NCBI GenBank assembly: GCA_964371555.1
Contig: CAYJMQ010000007.1
Span: forward strand, 1-57,229
DNA from: CAYJMQ01 sp964371555
Lineage (GTDB): Bacteria; Bdellovibrionota; JACOXK01; 2-02-FULL-40-11
Length of the DNA stretch: 57,229 nt
Direction of reading: 5' to 3'
The notes below the pieces were generated by a model. It saw only the letters and a program-made list of their open reading frames with translations. It was not told the DNA's origin and did no database searches. Position numbers and translations under genes: made by a program. Position 1 is the first letter of the stretch. The number at the start of each line of letters is the position of its first letter. This document shows positions 8,791-17,196 of this stretch, piece after piece.

Positions 8791-8842
8791 TTATTTTATA
8801 ATCAAATTGCTAGAATGGCTTTAAATCAAGTTTTTTTTATAT

Positions 8843-8891
8843 CTATCCACAAAATCTATTAAAGTTATCCACAATTATGTGGATAACTTTA
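8843..8891. promoter_or_regulatory. DnaA-box cluster and perfect palindrome between convergent genes
   Basis: A perfect inverted repeat AAAGTTATCCACA / TGTGGATAACTTT (8861-8873 and 8878-8890, extendable by one pair) contains two consensus DnaA boxes TTATCCACA facing each other. A third near-box CTATCCACA lies at 8843-8851, 22 bp upstream of the first. It sits in the 134-bp gap where the barrel gene and tolB converge. It could bind DnaA (titration or regulation) or form a hairpin that ends both transcripts. Confidence 0.6.
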
Positions 8892-8924
8892 CAGCCAATC
8901 TTCTGGCCAATTTTATGCCAAATA

Positions 8925-10271
8925 TTATTGAAGATAAGGCGACCATTCCGGACTTGTGATATTTCCAAAATTTTTAAGAAGAGGCCGTTCATTATCACCA
9001 TCTTCGGTCATGACATAAAGGCTGTACTTTCCGGTCCGGTTTGAAGTAAAAACAATATGTCTTCCGTCTGGCGACCAACTTGGATATTCATTATGCTTTC
9101 CGCGTGTTGTTTTTGTAAGTCTGCGAAGTCCGGTTCCATTAGCTAAAATCAGATAAAGATCAAAAGAAGCCGCATCAATCTGCGCCGTAAATGCAATTTT
9201 ATCCCCTCTGGTGGACCAGGCGGGGGTTGAATTGTATTTTCCCGCGTGCGTGAGGCGCGTCACATTGCTCCCATCTTTATTCATGATATGAAGATGCGCG
9301 AAGGGGGCCCTGCCGGAGGAAAAGATAATTTTTTCACCGTCAGGCGACCAGCTCGGCTCAACATCAATTTCACGATGCGTTGTCAGTCGTCTCCGGTTCT
9401 CACCCTCATCATCTATCAGATAAATTTCCGGATTCCCTTCAAAACTCAGTGTTACAGCAATCTCTTTTCCATCGGGGGACCAGCTCGAACCTGAATTCTG
9501 CCCCGGTTCCTTTGAAATGACTTCGAATTCACGCTCTTCGAGATCCATCACGAGAAGATCGAGATTCTGAATATGCTGTGGATGCGTCATGTAACAGGAA
9601 TAGCTCACTTTTTTTCCATCAGGCGCCCAGGAGGGCGAAAGGACGATCGATTTGTGATGGGTCAATTTTTCAATACTCCCTGGATAGCCATCAAAATCGA
9701 CACTATAAAGCTCTTTATCGCCTGTTTTGTCCGAAATGAAGAGAATCTTTGTCTGAAAAATCCCTTTTTCACCTGTCAGTTCCTCCATCACGGCATCAGA
9801 GAACCGATGCGAAACCTTTCTCATGTCTTTGCGGTCAGCTTTGTAATTTTTCCCGACAATCAGCCGCCCCTGTTTGATATCATAGAGCTTTGCCTCAAAA
9901 ACAAATCGATCCCCCTCTAAACGATATCCCCCATGAATCAGAAACTCTGCTCCCAACGCCCCCCATTCTTTGAAATTGATCTCTTGAGGCTCATGCCCCA
10001 TCATTTCAAGCAGCTCATTTTGTCCGGGCTCGATAAAACTAAAAATATTTGAAAATTGAAGATCAGAAAGAATCACATCTCTTATTCCATCGCCAACGCT
10101 TTTTGCGGTCTTATCATTTTTGAGATCCTTAAATGAGGCAATCGCAATATTTGTTTTCCTGATTTTTGCGTTGTCAACGACAATATAAATGCGCTTCGCA
10201 AAAAGTTGATGAGTGATATAAAAAGAAAAAAAGACGCTAAAAATAATCAAAGGACTAAAAAATTTTTTCAT
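8925..10271 (-). CDS. tolB: Tol-Pal system beta-propeller protein TolB
   Basis: TolB is a periplasmic protein linking Pal and the Tol inner-membrane complex during outer-membrane constriction at division. The 448-residue protein has a signal peptide (about 1-25), an N-terminal alpha/beta domain (IAIASFKDLKNDK) and a six-bladed propeller with repeated WSPDG motifs (PSWAPDGKK, SSWSPDGKE, PSWSPDGEK, PAWSTRGDK, PSWSPDGRH). Its start overlaps the tolA stop by 4 bp. Pal, which commonly follows tolB, is absent downstream, where the next gene converges. Confidence 0.95.
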   Translation of the reverse strand: MKKFFSPLIIFSVFFSFYITHQLFAKRIYIVVDNAKIRKTNIAIASFKDLKNDKTAKSVGDGIRDVILSDLQFSNIFSFIEPGQNELLEMMGHEPQEINFKEWGALGAEFLIHGGYRLEGDRFVFEAKLYDIKQGRLIVGKNYKADRKDMRKVSHRFSDAVMEELTGEKGIFQTKILFISDKTGDKELYSVDFDGYPGSIEKLTHHKSIVLSPSWAPDGKKVSYSCYMTHPQHIQNLDLLVMDLEEREFEVISKEPGQNSGSSWSPDGKEIAVTLSFEGNPEIYLIDDEGENRRRLTTHREIDVEPSWSPDGEKIIFSSGRAPFAHLHIMNKDGSNVTRLTHAGKYNSTPAWSTRGDKIAFTAQIDAASFDLYLILANGTGLRRLTKTTRGKHNEYPSWSPDGRHIVFTSNRTGKYSLYVMTEDGDNERPLLKNFGNITSPEWSPYLQ

Positions 10272-11023
10272 TTTAATTCCCCTGCGACAAAGGTAATCGA
10301 TACCCCATCATACCTCAATTCACGCTGCAATGCTTCAGGCACGGCTGGAAATGGCAGCGCCTCCTCAAGCGCCTGGTTCATATAGCTGTCAAATTCCTGA
10401 ACGCCCGATGAAACGATTTCCTTTCGAATGATACCCCCTTCCGGATTTAAAAAAATAATGACTTCTCCGGAAAGCTGCCGCTCCCTTCTCAGATAAGAAG
10501 GGAGCGCCCAGCGAAGCTTTATCTTTTCATGAACAACACTCCGATATTCATCCAACACATTTTCTTTGCCGCTCGAAGGAAGAGAAGCGCCGGGGGTCAC
10601 AACATTCCCTTTTCGCTCAACCTCTTTTTTTCTCGCATGAAGCCGTTTCTCAAGCGCCTGAAGCGCTTTAAGCCGCTCAATGGCAGACTTTGCCTCCCTT
10701 TTTAATTCTATTTTTTCGCGCAATTTCATCCCCTCTTTTTCCTGAACGGTTAATTCCCCTCTCTTTTCTTTAATTTCCCGAATCGCATCCTGCGTTTTTT
10801 GAATCTCCTCATCCATCTCCTTCATCTCGCGATAAGGCTTATCCGGAAGGGATACCAAATCGACACGAACCGTCGGGGTATACCTCAACTCCCCCCGTTT
10901 CCCTTTGAGAAACGGAATCGATGGGAGATAGATTGAGCAAATATAAAGAGCCAGATGCAAAAAAACGGAGATAACAACGGCGCGTTTAAAGAGAGCGTCT
11001 TCGAACGATCGTGATTGCCTCAT
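10268..11023 (-). CDS. tolA: TolA/TonB-like energy-transducing protein
   Basis: A 251-residue protein with a single N-terminal membrane helix (about 12-34), a highly charged coiled coil rich in Glu/Lys/Arg (about 65-140) and a C-terminal TonB/TolA domain (about 160-250) containing GEVIIFLNPEGGIIRKEIV and YMNQALEEALPFPAVP. It would carry force from the TolQR motor to TolB/Pal at the outer membrane. Its position between tolR and tolB supports TolA over TonB. The coiled coil is shorter than in E. coli TolA. It starts 3 bases after the tolR stop. Confidence 0.85.
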   Translation of the reverse strand: MRQSRSFEDALFKRAVVISVFLHLALYICSIYLPSIPFLKGKRGELRYTPTVRVDLVSLPDKPYREMKEMDEEIQKTQDAIREIKEKRGELTVQEKEGMKLREKIELKREAKSAIERLKALQALEKRLHARKKEVERKGNVVTPGASLPSSGKENVLDEYRSVVHEKIKLRWALPSYLRRERQLSGEVIIFLNPEGGIIRKEIVSSGVQEFDSYMNQALEEALPFPAVPEALQRELRYDGVSITFVAGELK

Positions 11024-11026
11024 CGG

Positions 11027-11434
11027 TTAATCTTTGAGGGGTTCAGTCACCAGTCCCACCCGCGTAATCCCCGAGCTTTTGACAACAGCCATGACTTTGG
11101 CGACAAATCCATAAGGGACATTCCGATCGGCGCGAATAAAGACCTCCCGGCGCCTGCTTTTTTTAAGCGCCTGCACCAAAGCCTTCTCCAGAGTTTTTGG
11201 CGAGTGTTTTTGTTTCTCCAAAAAAACATCCTGATTTTTTGTAATCTCAATCAACATCTGTGTTTCGGTTGGCTCGAGCGAAGTCGTTTTTGTCTGCGGG
11301 AGATCGACCGGAATCCCCTGTTCCAAAAGCGGTGTGGTAATCATAAAAATAATCAGAAGCACAAGCATGACATCGACAAGCGGTGTCACATTGATTTCGC
11401 TCATCACATGATGCCGATTGTTTTGATCCCCCAT
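11027..11434 (-). CDS. tolR: Biopolymer transport protein TolR/ExbD
   Basis: A 135-residue inner-membrane protein with one transmembrane helix (about 16-35) preceded by MSEINVTPLVDVMLVLL. D21 within the helix is the conserved proton-pathway aspartate of TolR/ExbD. The periplasmic domain ends with VAKVMAVVKSSGITRVGLVTEP. It forms the proton-driven motor with TolQ. The ATG is preceded by GGGGAA and lies 15 bases after the tolQ stop. Confidence 0.93.
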   Translation of the reverse strand: MGDQNNRHHVMSEINVTPLVDVMLVLLIIFMITTPLLEQGIPVDLPQTKTTSLEPTETQMLIEITKNQDVFLEKQKHSPKTLEKALVQALKKSRRREVFIRADRNVPYGFVAKVMAVVKSSGITRVGLVTEPLKD

Positions 11435-11449
11435 TTAATTCCCCATGTT

Positions 11450-12145
11450 TTAAGCCCCGCGTTTGATCATGTTGATAAAATCAGAAGAAAAGCTCTCCAT
11501 CTCAGAAGTAAAAAGCCTGATCCGCGCCTGGAAATAGTTAAACGCAACCACGGCAGGAATTGCCGCCGCAAGTCCCATCGCCGTTGCAATCAACGCCTCA
11601 GAAATTCCGGGAGCCACCACAGATAAGTTTGCAACCCCGGTGCTTCCGATGTTCTGAAATGAAGTCATGATCCCCCAGACCGTTCCAAAAAGTCCGATAA
11701 ACGGGGCGGTAGCCCCTGTTGTTGCCAAAAAATAAACCGCTTTTTCAAGCCGGGTCGTTTCTGCCATAATCGCCCTCCGCAGCGAACGGATGACATTTTC
11801 AAAGGCTGAAGCGTCAAATTCTTTCCCTTTTCCACCCCCTTTTTCAAGCTCATGACAGGCTGCGCGGAACAGATGAGCAAGCGGTGAATTTGAATAGCTC
11901 TCCATCCCCTTCATCAATTGATCCCAATTCTCCCCTTCATAAAAACGATCGAGAAAAAGCTCGGTCTCTCTTTTTGCTTCTTTGAATACAAAATATTTGG
12001 CCAAAATGATTGCCCAACAGAAAATAGATGCCAAAATGAGAATGAACATCACAAATTTCACCATCGGCCCCGCTCCAATAATTAAATTCCATGAACTGGC
12101 TTGAACGGCGGGCGCTGCCAATGCGATGTTTAAAAAAACATTCAT
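11450..12145 (-). CDS. tolQ: Biopolymer transport protein TolQ/ExbB (MotA family)
   Basis: A 231-residue protein with three transmembrane helices (about 30-50, 135-160, 175-200). The family segment TTGATAPFIGLFGTVWGIMTSF and the third-helix AMGLAAAIPAVVAFNYFQ are clear. It is the stator-like channel of the Tol motor. It heads the minus-strand tolQ-R-A-B operon, with a strong AAGGAGG ribosome site upstream, and diverges from psd across 73 bp. Confidence 0.94.
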   Translation of the reverse strand: MNVFLNIALAAPAVQASSWNLIIGAGPMVKFVMFILILASIFCWAIILAKYFVFKEAKRETELFLDRFYEGENWDQLMKGMESYSNSPLAHLFRAACHELEKGGGKGKEFDASAFENVIRSLRRAIMAETTRLEKAVYFLATTGATAPFIGLFGTVWGIMTSFQNIGSTGVANLSVVAPGISEALIATAMGLAAAIPAVVAFNYFQARIRLFTSEMESFSSDFINMIKRGA

Positions 12146-12176
12146 TATAGAGATTCCTCCTTCGTGTGCGGCTAAA

Positions 12177-12205
12177 TTGACTTCACCAATACCTCATGCT
12201 ATCTT
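12177..12205 (+). promoter_or_regulatory. Sigma-70-like promoter for psd-pssA-asd
   Basis: TTGACT (12177-12182), exactly 17 nt, then TATCTT (12200-12205) preceded by an extended TGC. The psd ATG is 13 nt after the -10, so the leader would be only about 6-7 nt. Confidence 0.55.
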
Positions 12206-12218
12206 TAGTCAATTTTTT

Positions 12219-12863
12219 ATGCAAAATCAAGGATTTATCATCGCCCGGGAAGGAATTAAATGGCTGCTTTCAGGATTCCTTATCACCCTTTTTTTCTTCC
12301 TTGTAAAATTGCCGGTCTTGAGCCTTATTTTTTTGGGTTTAACGCTCTTTATAGCCTTTTTTTTCAGGAATCCAAAACGCGACATTCCAAATCAGCCAGG
12401 CATTGTCCTTTCTCCAGCGGATGGAAAAATTTGTATGATCACAGAGGCTTATGAAAAGAGATTCCTCAAAGAGAAAAGAAAGCGTATCTCTATTTTTATG
12501 TCCGTTTTTAATTGCCATCTCAATCGCTCGCCCGTTGAAGCAAAAGTCATCGATACGCACTATCATCAGGGAAAATTTCACCTTGCCAATGTTGATAAAG
12601 CCTCTGACCTGAATGAACAGCATACGATTCTTCTGGAAGATCAGACAACACATCGCTATGTTGTCGTTCAAATCGCGGGTTTTATCGCCCGACGGATTGT
12701 AAGCTATGTAAAAACCGGCGACACTTTAAAAAGGGGCGAGCTTTTTGGAATCATTCAATTCGGTTCCCGTGTGGATCTCTATCTCCCTGACAATGTGAAT
12801 TTAAAAGTAACCGTCGGTGACTCGGTATACGGCGGCAAAACGGTTCTTGGAGTTATAAAATGA
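12219..12863 (+). CDS. psd: Phosphatidylserine decarboxylase, short form
   Basis: A 214-residue pyruvoyl-dependent enzyme that decarboxylates phosphatidylserine to phosphatidylethanolamine at the inner membrane. Two hydrophobic N-terminal helices (about 12-48) are followed by LSPADGK, MSVFNCHLNRSPVEA and FGSRVDLYLP; G182-S183 is the self-cleavage site that makes the pyruvoyl group. The length matches the short (PSD-A) subfamily. I used the ATG at 12219 because the upstream in-frame ATG at 12126 would overlap tolQ and the promoter. It overlaps pssA by 4 bp, consistent with coupled synthesis. Confidence 0.92.
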   Translation: MQNQGFIIAREGIKWLLSGFLITLFFFLVKLPVLSLIFLGLTLFIAFFFRNPKRDIPNQPGIVLSPADGKICMITEAYEKRFLKEKRKRISIFMSVFNCHLNRSPVEAKVIDTHYHQGKFHLANVDKASDLNEQHTILLEDQTTHRYVVVQIAGFIARRIVSYVKTGDTLKRGELFGIIQFGSRVDLYLPDNVNLKVTVGDSVYGGKTVLGVIK

Positions 12864-13672
12864 GATCCTCACCGCTCCCGCCGACTCAAAGAAGGAATGT
12901 TATTTATTTTCTCCCAAATCTGTTCACAACAGCCAATCTTTTTTGCGGATTCTATTCCATCATCGCGTCTCTGCAGGATTCATTTCTTCAGGCGGCCTTT
13001 GCAATTATCGTCGCAGGTATTTTTGATATCCTTGACGGCCGGGTCGCGCGTCTTACAAAAGTTCATTCAAAATTTGGCGAAGAATATGATTCGCTTGCCG
13101 ACCTTGTCTCATTCGGCATCAGTCCTGCCATCCTGATTTATCTCTGGTCGCTCGAATCGTTTGGGAGAATCGGCTGGCTTGCGTCATTTGCTTTCGTAGC
13201 CTGCGGAGCTTTACGGCTCGCGCGGTTCAATACGAAAACAGCCGTTTCGGAAAAACGCTATTTTGAGGGGCTTCCGATCCCCGTAGCCGCTTACGGGTTG
13301 GTTTTTACGACGTTTCTGTTTTATGAAACGATGCTTGAAGAAACGAGAAATATTTTTAATTTGCTTTTGCCTCTTATTCTCGCAGTTCTTATGGTAAGCG
13401 GCATCAAATACCGGAGTTTTAAAGATCTTGATCTTAAAGATCGCAGATCAGTCGGGCTTTTGGTTTTTGTTGTGTTTCTGATCATGATCATTGCCGTCAA
13501 TCCGGCTGTCATGATGTTTGTGGTCATAATTGGATATATTGCCTCGGGCCCCATCTTTCATTTTTTCCGTGAAAAAAAAATGAAAAATAACCTAAGAAAA
13601 TCAGAAGGAAAACCGGATCTTCATCTTATCGCCAAAAAAGAAGGAACCCATCATGCCCACCATGAAAAATAA
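12860..13672 (+). CDS. pssA: CDP-diacylglycerol-serine O-phosphatidyltransferase
   Basis: An integral membrane CDP-alcohol phosphotransferase making phosphatidylserine, the substrate of the preceding psd product. The signature D-G-x2-A-R-x8-G-x3-D-x3-D is exact (D59, G60, A63, R64, G73, D77, D81). About eight hydrophobic segments follow. At 270 residues it is normal for the B. subtilis-type enzyme. The C-terminus is a soluble basic tail ending in His-rich THHAHHEK and overlaps the asd start by 20 bp. Confidence 0.94.
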   Translation: MRSSPLPPTQRRNVIYFLPNLFTTANLFCGFYSIIASLQDSFLQAAFAIIVAGIFDILDGRVARLTKVHSKFGEEYDSLADLVSFGISPAILIYLWSLESFGRIGWLASFAFVACGALRLARFNTKTAVSEKRYFEGLPIPVAAYGLVFTTFLFYETMLEETRNIFNLLLPLILAVLMVSGIKYRSFKDLDLKDRRSVGLLVFVVFLIMIIAVNPAVMMFVVIIGYIASGPIFHFFREKKMKNNLRKSEGKPDLHLIAKKEGTHHAHHEK

Positions 13673-14732
13673 GTCGAAGTGGAATATCGCCGTCATCGGC
13701 GCCACCGGCGCTGTCGGCCGGGAAATGGTGTCAATTCTCGAAGAGCGAAAATTCCCTGTCGATCAGCTCTTTTTATATGCCTCTGAAAAATCGGTCGGCC
13801 AAACCGTTGAATTCAGGGGAAAGCCATGCGGGGTCCGGGCTCTCGATGCCGAAACGCTAAAAGATTTTAAATCGATCCGGATTGCGCTTATGAGCGCGGG
13901 GGCTTCTGTCAGCCGGGAATTTGCCCCAAAAATTGCTGAAAGAGGGGCTGTCTGTATTGACAATTCAGCCGCCTGGCGCATGGACAGAGACGTCCCGCTT
14001 GTTGTGCCTGAAGTCAATTATCACGATCTTTCTCTCTTCAGTCGGAAAAGAATTGTCGCAAACCCAAATTGTTCAACAACCCAGCTCGTTCAGGTTTTAA
14101 AACCGATTCATGATGAGTTTCGGGTGAAGCGGGTTGTGGTCTCCACCTATCAGGCCGCCGCGGGAAAAGGAAATGGCGGGATTCGTGAACTTGCGGAACA
14201 GACGGCTTCCATTTTGAATCAAAAAAAGATCATTGTTGAAGAATTTCCTCATCAAATCGCGTTTAATTGCATTCCCCATATCGGCGATTTTCTGGAAAAT
14301 GGATATACCGTTGAAGAAATGAAAATGATTCAGGAAACACAAAAAATCATGAATGCGCCCCAAATGCGTATCTCGGCGACATGTGTGAGGGTCCCTGTTT
14401 TTTATGGGCATAGCGAATCGGTCAATATAGAAACAGAGCGCAGAGCCAGCGCCGAGTCAATTCGCAAACTTTTGTCACAGCAAAAAGGGTTAAAAGTAGT
14501 TGATAATCCCAAAAAGAATCTCTATCCTTTAAACATTGAAGCCGCAGGCTCTGATGAAACCTTTGTTGGAAGAATCCGCGAGGATTTGTCCCGAGAGGAT
14601 TTATCGATGAAGAAAAATGGGGAAAACGGGACAAATGGAATCGATTTGTGGATTGTCTCAGACAGTCTGAGAAAAGGGGCGGCGCTCAATGCCGTTCAAA
14701 TCGCTGAAGCATTAACCGACGAATTCTTATGA
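13653..14732 (+). CDS. asd: Aspartate-semialdehyde dehydrogenase
   Basis: This NADPH-dependent enzyme reduces aspartyl phosphate to aspartate semialdehyde, the branch point to lysine/diaminopimelate, threonine and methionine. The Rossmann motif VIGATGAVGREM is at 14-25, the catalytic Cys is C140 in NPNCSTTQ, and the substrate-binding segment ATCVRVPVFYGHSE is present. At 359 residues it is slightly long owing to a charged insert near 305-325 (LSREDLSMKKNGENG). An AAGGA site precedes the ATG, which lies inside the 3' end of pssA. Confidence 0.95.
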   Translation: MPTMKNKSKWNIAVIGATGAVGREMVSILEERKFPVDQLFLYASEKSVGQTVEFRGKPCGVRALDAETLKDFKSIRIALMSAGASVSREFAPKIAERGAVCIDNSAAWRMDRDVPLVVPEVNYHDLSLFSRKRIVANPNCSTTQLVQVLKPIHDEFRVKRVVVSTYQAAAGKGNGGIRELAEQTASILNQKKIIVEEFPHQIAFNCIPHIGDFLENGYTVEEMKMIQETQKIMNAPQMRISATCVRVPVFYGHSESVNIETERRASAESIRKLLSQQKGLKVVDNPKKNLYPLNIEAAGSDETFVGRIREDLSREDLSMKKNGENGTNGIDLWIVSDSLRKGAALNAVQIAEALTDEFL

Positions 14733-15841
14733 GCCGAAAAATCATCTTTTTCATTGCCCTATTCTATTTTCTTACATTTATGGCCGCGTTTGTGATGGCA
14801 GCCCGCAACGTTAGAAGAACTGCCGCTTCAGGGAAAGAGACTTCGCTTAACAGGCAACTGGAAAAGGCGCGAGGCCAATCCGCCCATTCCTTTGACGCTG
14901 AAACGCGTGAAGAAGACCTTAAAGAACTGGAAAAAGAATTAGAGGCCGAAGAACCAGAAGAAGAAGAAGAAGAAGAAAAAGTGAAAGAAGACCTGGCAGA
15001 ACTTGAACAGGAAAAAGAGATCGAAACGGTTCCAACAGAAGATCCTTTTCTCAAAACAGTTCCAGAAGATGATCCTTTTCTCAAAGAGGCAGAACTTGCC
15101 CCAGAACTTTCTGAAGAGACTCCCCCTATTCCTGACGATCCAACTGAAAAAGCGAAAGAAGAGGAGATCAAAGTTGAAAATAATAATAAAGTAGTCCTGA
15201 AAGAAGTCTCTCAGAAAGAATCCCCGCAATCGTGGGGAATGACCCTGATGGGGGGATCCTATCGCCCGGATAAATACAAAGGACGGGGAAACGATCGCTT
15301 TGATCAAATCTACGAAGGTCAAGACTGGTTTTTAAATAATAAGGGGCTTTGGACCGATCTCGCGCTGGAATGGCAATTCTTCCGGCTCTTTGGAACACTG
15401 GCGGCAAAATTATCATCGGGGGTGTGGTACATTGAAACCAACCACGATCCGACAAGTGTGGGAGGAAGCCTAAAGCAGAAATATCGCCTTTTTGCCGTTC
15501 CGCTAACCGCGGGAGGGGTTTATCGTTTCCACTTTTGGTCGAACCAGCCGATCATTCCTTTCGCCGAAGGGGGGGGTGGAAGCGTCACTTTCCGTCAAAC
15601 GACGGCTGCCGCAGCGGATCAGTACAAGGATGTCGTTCGCCGAATTTATGTTGCAGGCGCCGGGGTTCAAATTAACGGGAACATTTTTGATCCGAAAGCA
15701 GCCCGAAGTTTCGACATCAACTGGGGGGTAAACAGAACCCATTTTATTGCGGAATTTCGCATTATTCGAAGTCCCGATAATGACAAATTCGATTTTTCCG
15801 GACAAGACCTGATCACAGCCGGATTGTTGTTTGAGTTCTGA
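14729..15841 (+). CDS. Exported protein with acidic repeat linker and C-terminal outer-membrane barrel
   Basis: A 370-residue protein with an N-terminal signal segment (about 1-24), a very acidic Glu/Lys-rich region (about 50-155) and a C-terminal domain (about 165-370) of glycine- and aromatic-rich alternating strands ending in LLFEF, typical of an outer-membrane beta-barrel. The linker contains seven consecutive Glu codons encoded by a pure (GAA)7 run at 14957-14977 and an imperfect duplicated EDPFLK motif. The start overlaps the asd stop (ATGA). The biological role is unknown. The acidic linker could span or bind peptidoglycan; that is inference. Confidence 0.65.
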   Translation: MSRKIIFFIALFYFLTFMAAFVMAARNVRRTAASGKETSLNRQLEKARGQSAHSFDAETREEDLKELEKELEAEEPEEEEEEEKVKEDLAELEQEKEIETVPTEDPFLKTVPEDDPFLKEAELAPELSEETPPIPDDPTEKAKEEEIKVENNNKVVLKEVSQKESPQSWGMTLMGGSYRPDKYKGRGNDRFDQIYEGQDWFLNNKGLWTDLALEWQFFRLFGTLAAKLSSGVWYIETNHDPTSVGGSLKQKYRLFAVPLTAGGVYRFHFWSNQPIIPFAEGGGGSVTFRQTTAAAADQYKDVVRRIYVAGAGVQINGNIFDPKAARSFDINWGVNRTHFIAEFRIIRSPDNDKFDFSGQDLITAGLLFEF

Positions 15842-15845
15842 CCGC

Positions 15846-16583
15846 ATGCGCCTTATCAAATTCGTCATTCAATACGATGGCGCCAACTACTATGGTTGGC
15901 AAAGACAGATTGCAACCCCAACAATCCAACAAATTCTCGAAGACACACTCCGGAAAATCACAAACGAAGATGTTAAAATCAAAGGATCCGGCCGAACGGA
16001 TCGCGGTGTTCACGCGCTGGGACAGGTTGCCCATTGCAGAGTTGCCACATCTTTAGACGACCCAACCCTTCTCAACGCGGCAAATGCCCTTCTCCCTAAA
16101 GACATTCTCATCAAAGAACTTAAAACCGAAACAGATTCTTTCGACTCGCAAAGAAATGTCTATTCAAAAACCTATTTCTATCAAATTCTCAATACCCCCT
16201 TTCCAGATCCGATGTTGCGCCATTATAGCTGGTGGCTGCCAAAAGCATTGGATCGGGAAGCCATGAATGAGACCGCTTCCAAAATTGTTGGGGAACATGA
16301 TTTCTCAGCTTTCAGAAACCAGGGGGGCTCCGTTAAAACAACCGTTCGAAAGATTTACCGCTCCCATTTCTTTGCAGAAGCCCCTTATCTTATTTACGAA
16401 GTTGAAGGGAGTGGTTTTTTAAAACAGATGGTCAGAAATCTCGTTTCTGCATTTGTAAGAGTGGGACGTCATCAAATGACCATTGCCCGATTTGAAGAGC
16501 TTTTGGCATCAGGGGACAGAACTCAGGCGCCGCCGCCTGCGCCTCCCCGGGGACTTTTTCTAAAATCAGTCACTTATTTATAG
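15846..16583 (+). CDS. truA: tRNA pseudouridine(38-40) synthase TruA
   Basis: TruA isomerises uridines 38-40 in the anticodon stem of many tRNAs. In the 245-residue protein the catalytic Asp is D52 in GSGRTDRGVHALGQ. YDGANYYGWQRQ at the N-terminus and FLKQMVRNLVSAFVRVG near the C-terminus are diagnostic. I use the ATG at 15846, five bases after the preceding stop; an in-frame TTG at 15831 would overlap the upstream gene. Its TAG stop falls in the left target duplication of the following MITE-like element. Confidence 0.95.
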   Translation: MRLIKFVIQYDGANYYGWQRQIATPTIQQILEDTLRKITNEDVKIKGSGRTDRGVHALGQVAHCRVATSLDDPTLLNAANALLPKDILIKELKTETDSFDSQRNVYSKTYFYQILNTPFPDPMLRHYSWWLPKALDREAMNETASKIVGEHDFSAFRNQGGSVKTTVRKIYRSHFFAEAPYLIYEVEGSGFLKQMVRNLVSAFVRVGRHQMTIARFEELLASGDRTQAPPPAPPRGLFLKSVTYL

Positions 16584-16586
16584 TTA

Positions 16587-16686
16587 GATTCTGCTGAAAA
16601 AGTCATGCTGAGGGACGAAGTCCCGAAGCATCTCCGCTGGGATTCTTCGCGCTTTGCGCTCAGAATGACACTTTTTCAGCAGAATC
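16587..16686. mobile_element. MITE-like 100-bp element with 17-bp terminal inverted repeats and TAGTTA target duplication
   Basis: The ends GATTCTGCTGAAAAAGT and ACTTTTTCAGCAGAATC are perfect 17-bp inverted repeats. The element is flanked by direct repeats TAGTTA (16581-16586 and 16687-16692; a seventh base G also matches). The interior consists of two imperfectly inverted halves of the GTCAT-CTGAG-GAAG-ATC type, each able to form its own small hairpin. There is no coding capacity, so mobilisation would need a transposase elsewhere. It inserted exactly at the truA stop codon, and the duplication preserves the stop. Confidence 0.75.
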
Positions 16687-16707
16687 TAGTTAGTGCCCGT
16701 TTTTCAA

Positions 16708-16736
16708 TTGACATTTTTTTCACCATTAAGTAGATT
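16708..16736 (+). promoter_or_regulatory. Sigma-70-like promoter for rplM-rpsI
   Basis: A perfect TTGACA (16708-16713), 17 nt, then TAGATT (16731-16736). The ATG at 16749 is 12 nt further on, so the leader is very short. A second in-frame ATG lies at 16758. Confidence 0.6.
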
Positions 16737-16748
16737 CCCGCAGATCTT

Positions 16749-17195
16749 ATGAATACAATGACGAACCGGACTTACACCACAAAACCCAAGGACATTACGC
16801 GGAAATGGTATCTTATCGATGCCAAAGACCAGATCCTCGGACGATTGAGCGTAAAGGCCGCAAATATCTTAAGGGGGAAAGAGAAACCTATTTTCTCGCC
16901 CCATCTCGACTGTGGTGATTTTGTCGTCGTTATCAACGCGGAGCAAATCAAACTGACGGGAGATAAATTGAATCAAAAGATTTATTACCGGCATTCAGGA
17001 CATGTGGGAGGATTAAAATCAAAATCTGCAAAAGAAATTCTTGCAAAACACCCCCCGCGCCTGATTTTTGAGGCAGTCAAAGGAATGCTCCCGCAGAATA
17101 ATTTAAGCCGAAGAATCATTAAAAAATTAAAGGTGCATTGCGGAGCGTCCCATCCCCATGAGGCGCAATCCCCCACTCTTTTGGAGATCTCATAA
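16749..17195 (+). CDS. rplM: Large ribosomal subunit protein L13
   Basis: A 148-residue L13, an early-assembly protein of the 50S subunit. The sequence WYLIDAKDQILGRLSVKAA, the YYRHSGHVGGLKS segment and the PHEAQSP tail are characteristic. It precedes rpsI in the widely conserved L13-S9 operon. There is no clear ribosome site at the first ATG; the ATG three codons later is also possible. Confidence 0.97.
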   Translation: MNTMTNRTYTTKPKDITRKWYLIDAKDQILGRLSVKAANILRGKEKPIFSPHLDCGDFVVVINAEQIKLTGDKLNQKIYYRHSGHVGGLKSKSAKEILAKHPPRLIFEAVKGMLPQNNLSRRIIKKLKVHCGASHPHEAQSPTLLEIS

Positions 17196-17196
17196 T

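Noticed and set aside
8843..8891. Chromosomal replication origin
   Set aside because: Only three boxes, no AT-rich unwinding region, and none of dnaA, dnaN, gidA or rpmH nearby.
12126..12218. Longer N-terminal extension of psd from the ATG at 12126
   Set aside because: It would overlap tolQ on the other strand and run through the TTGACT/TATCTT promoter; homologues start near the ATG at 12219.
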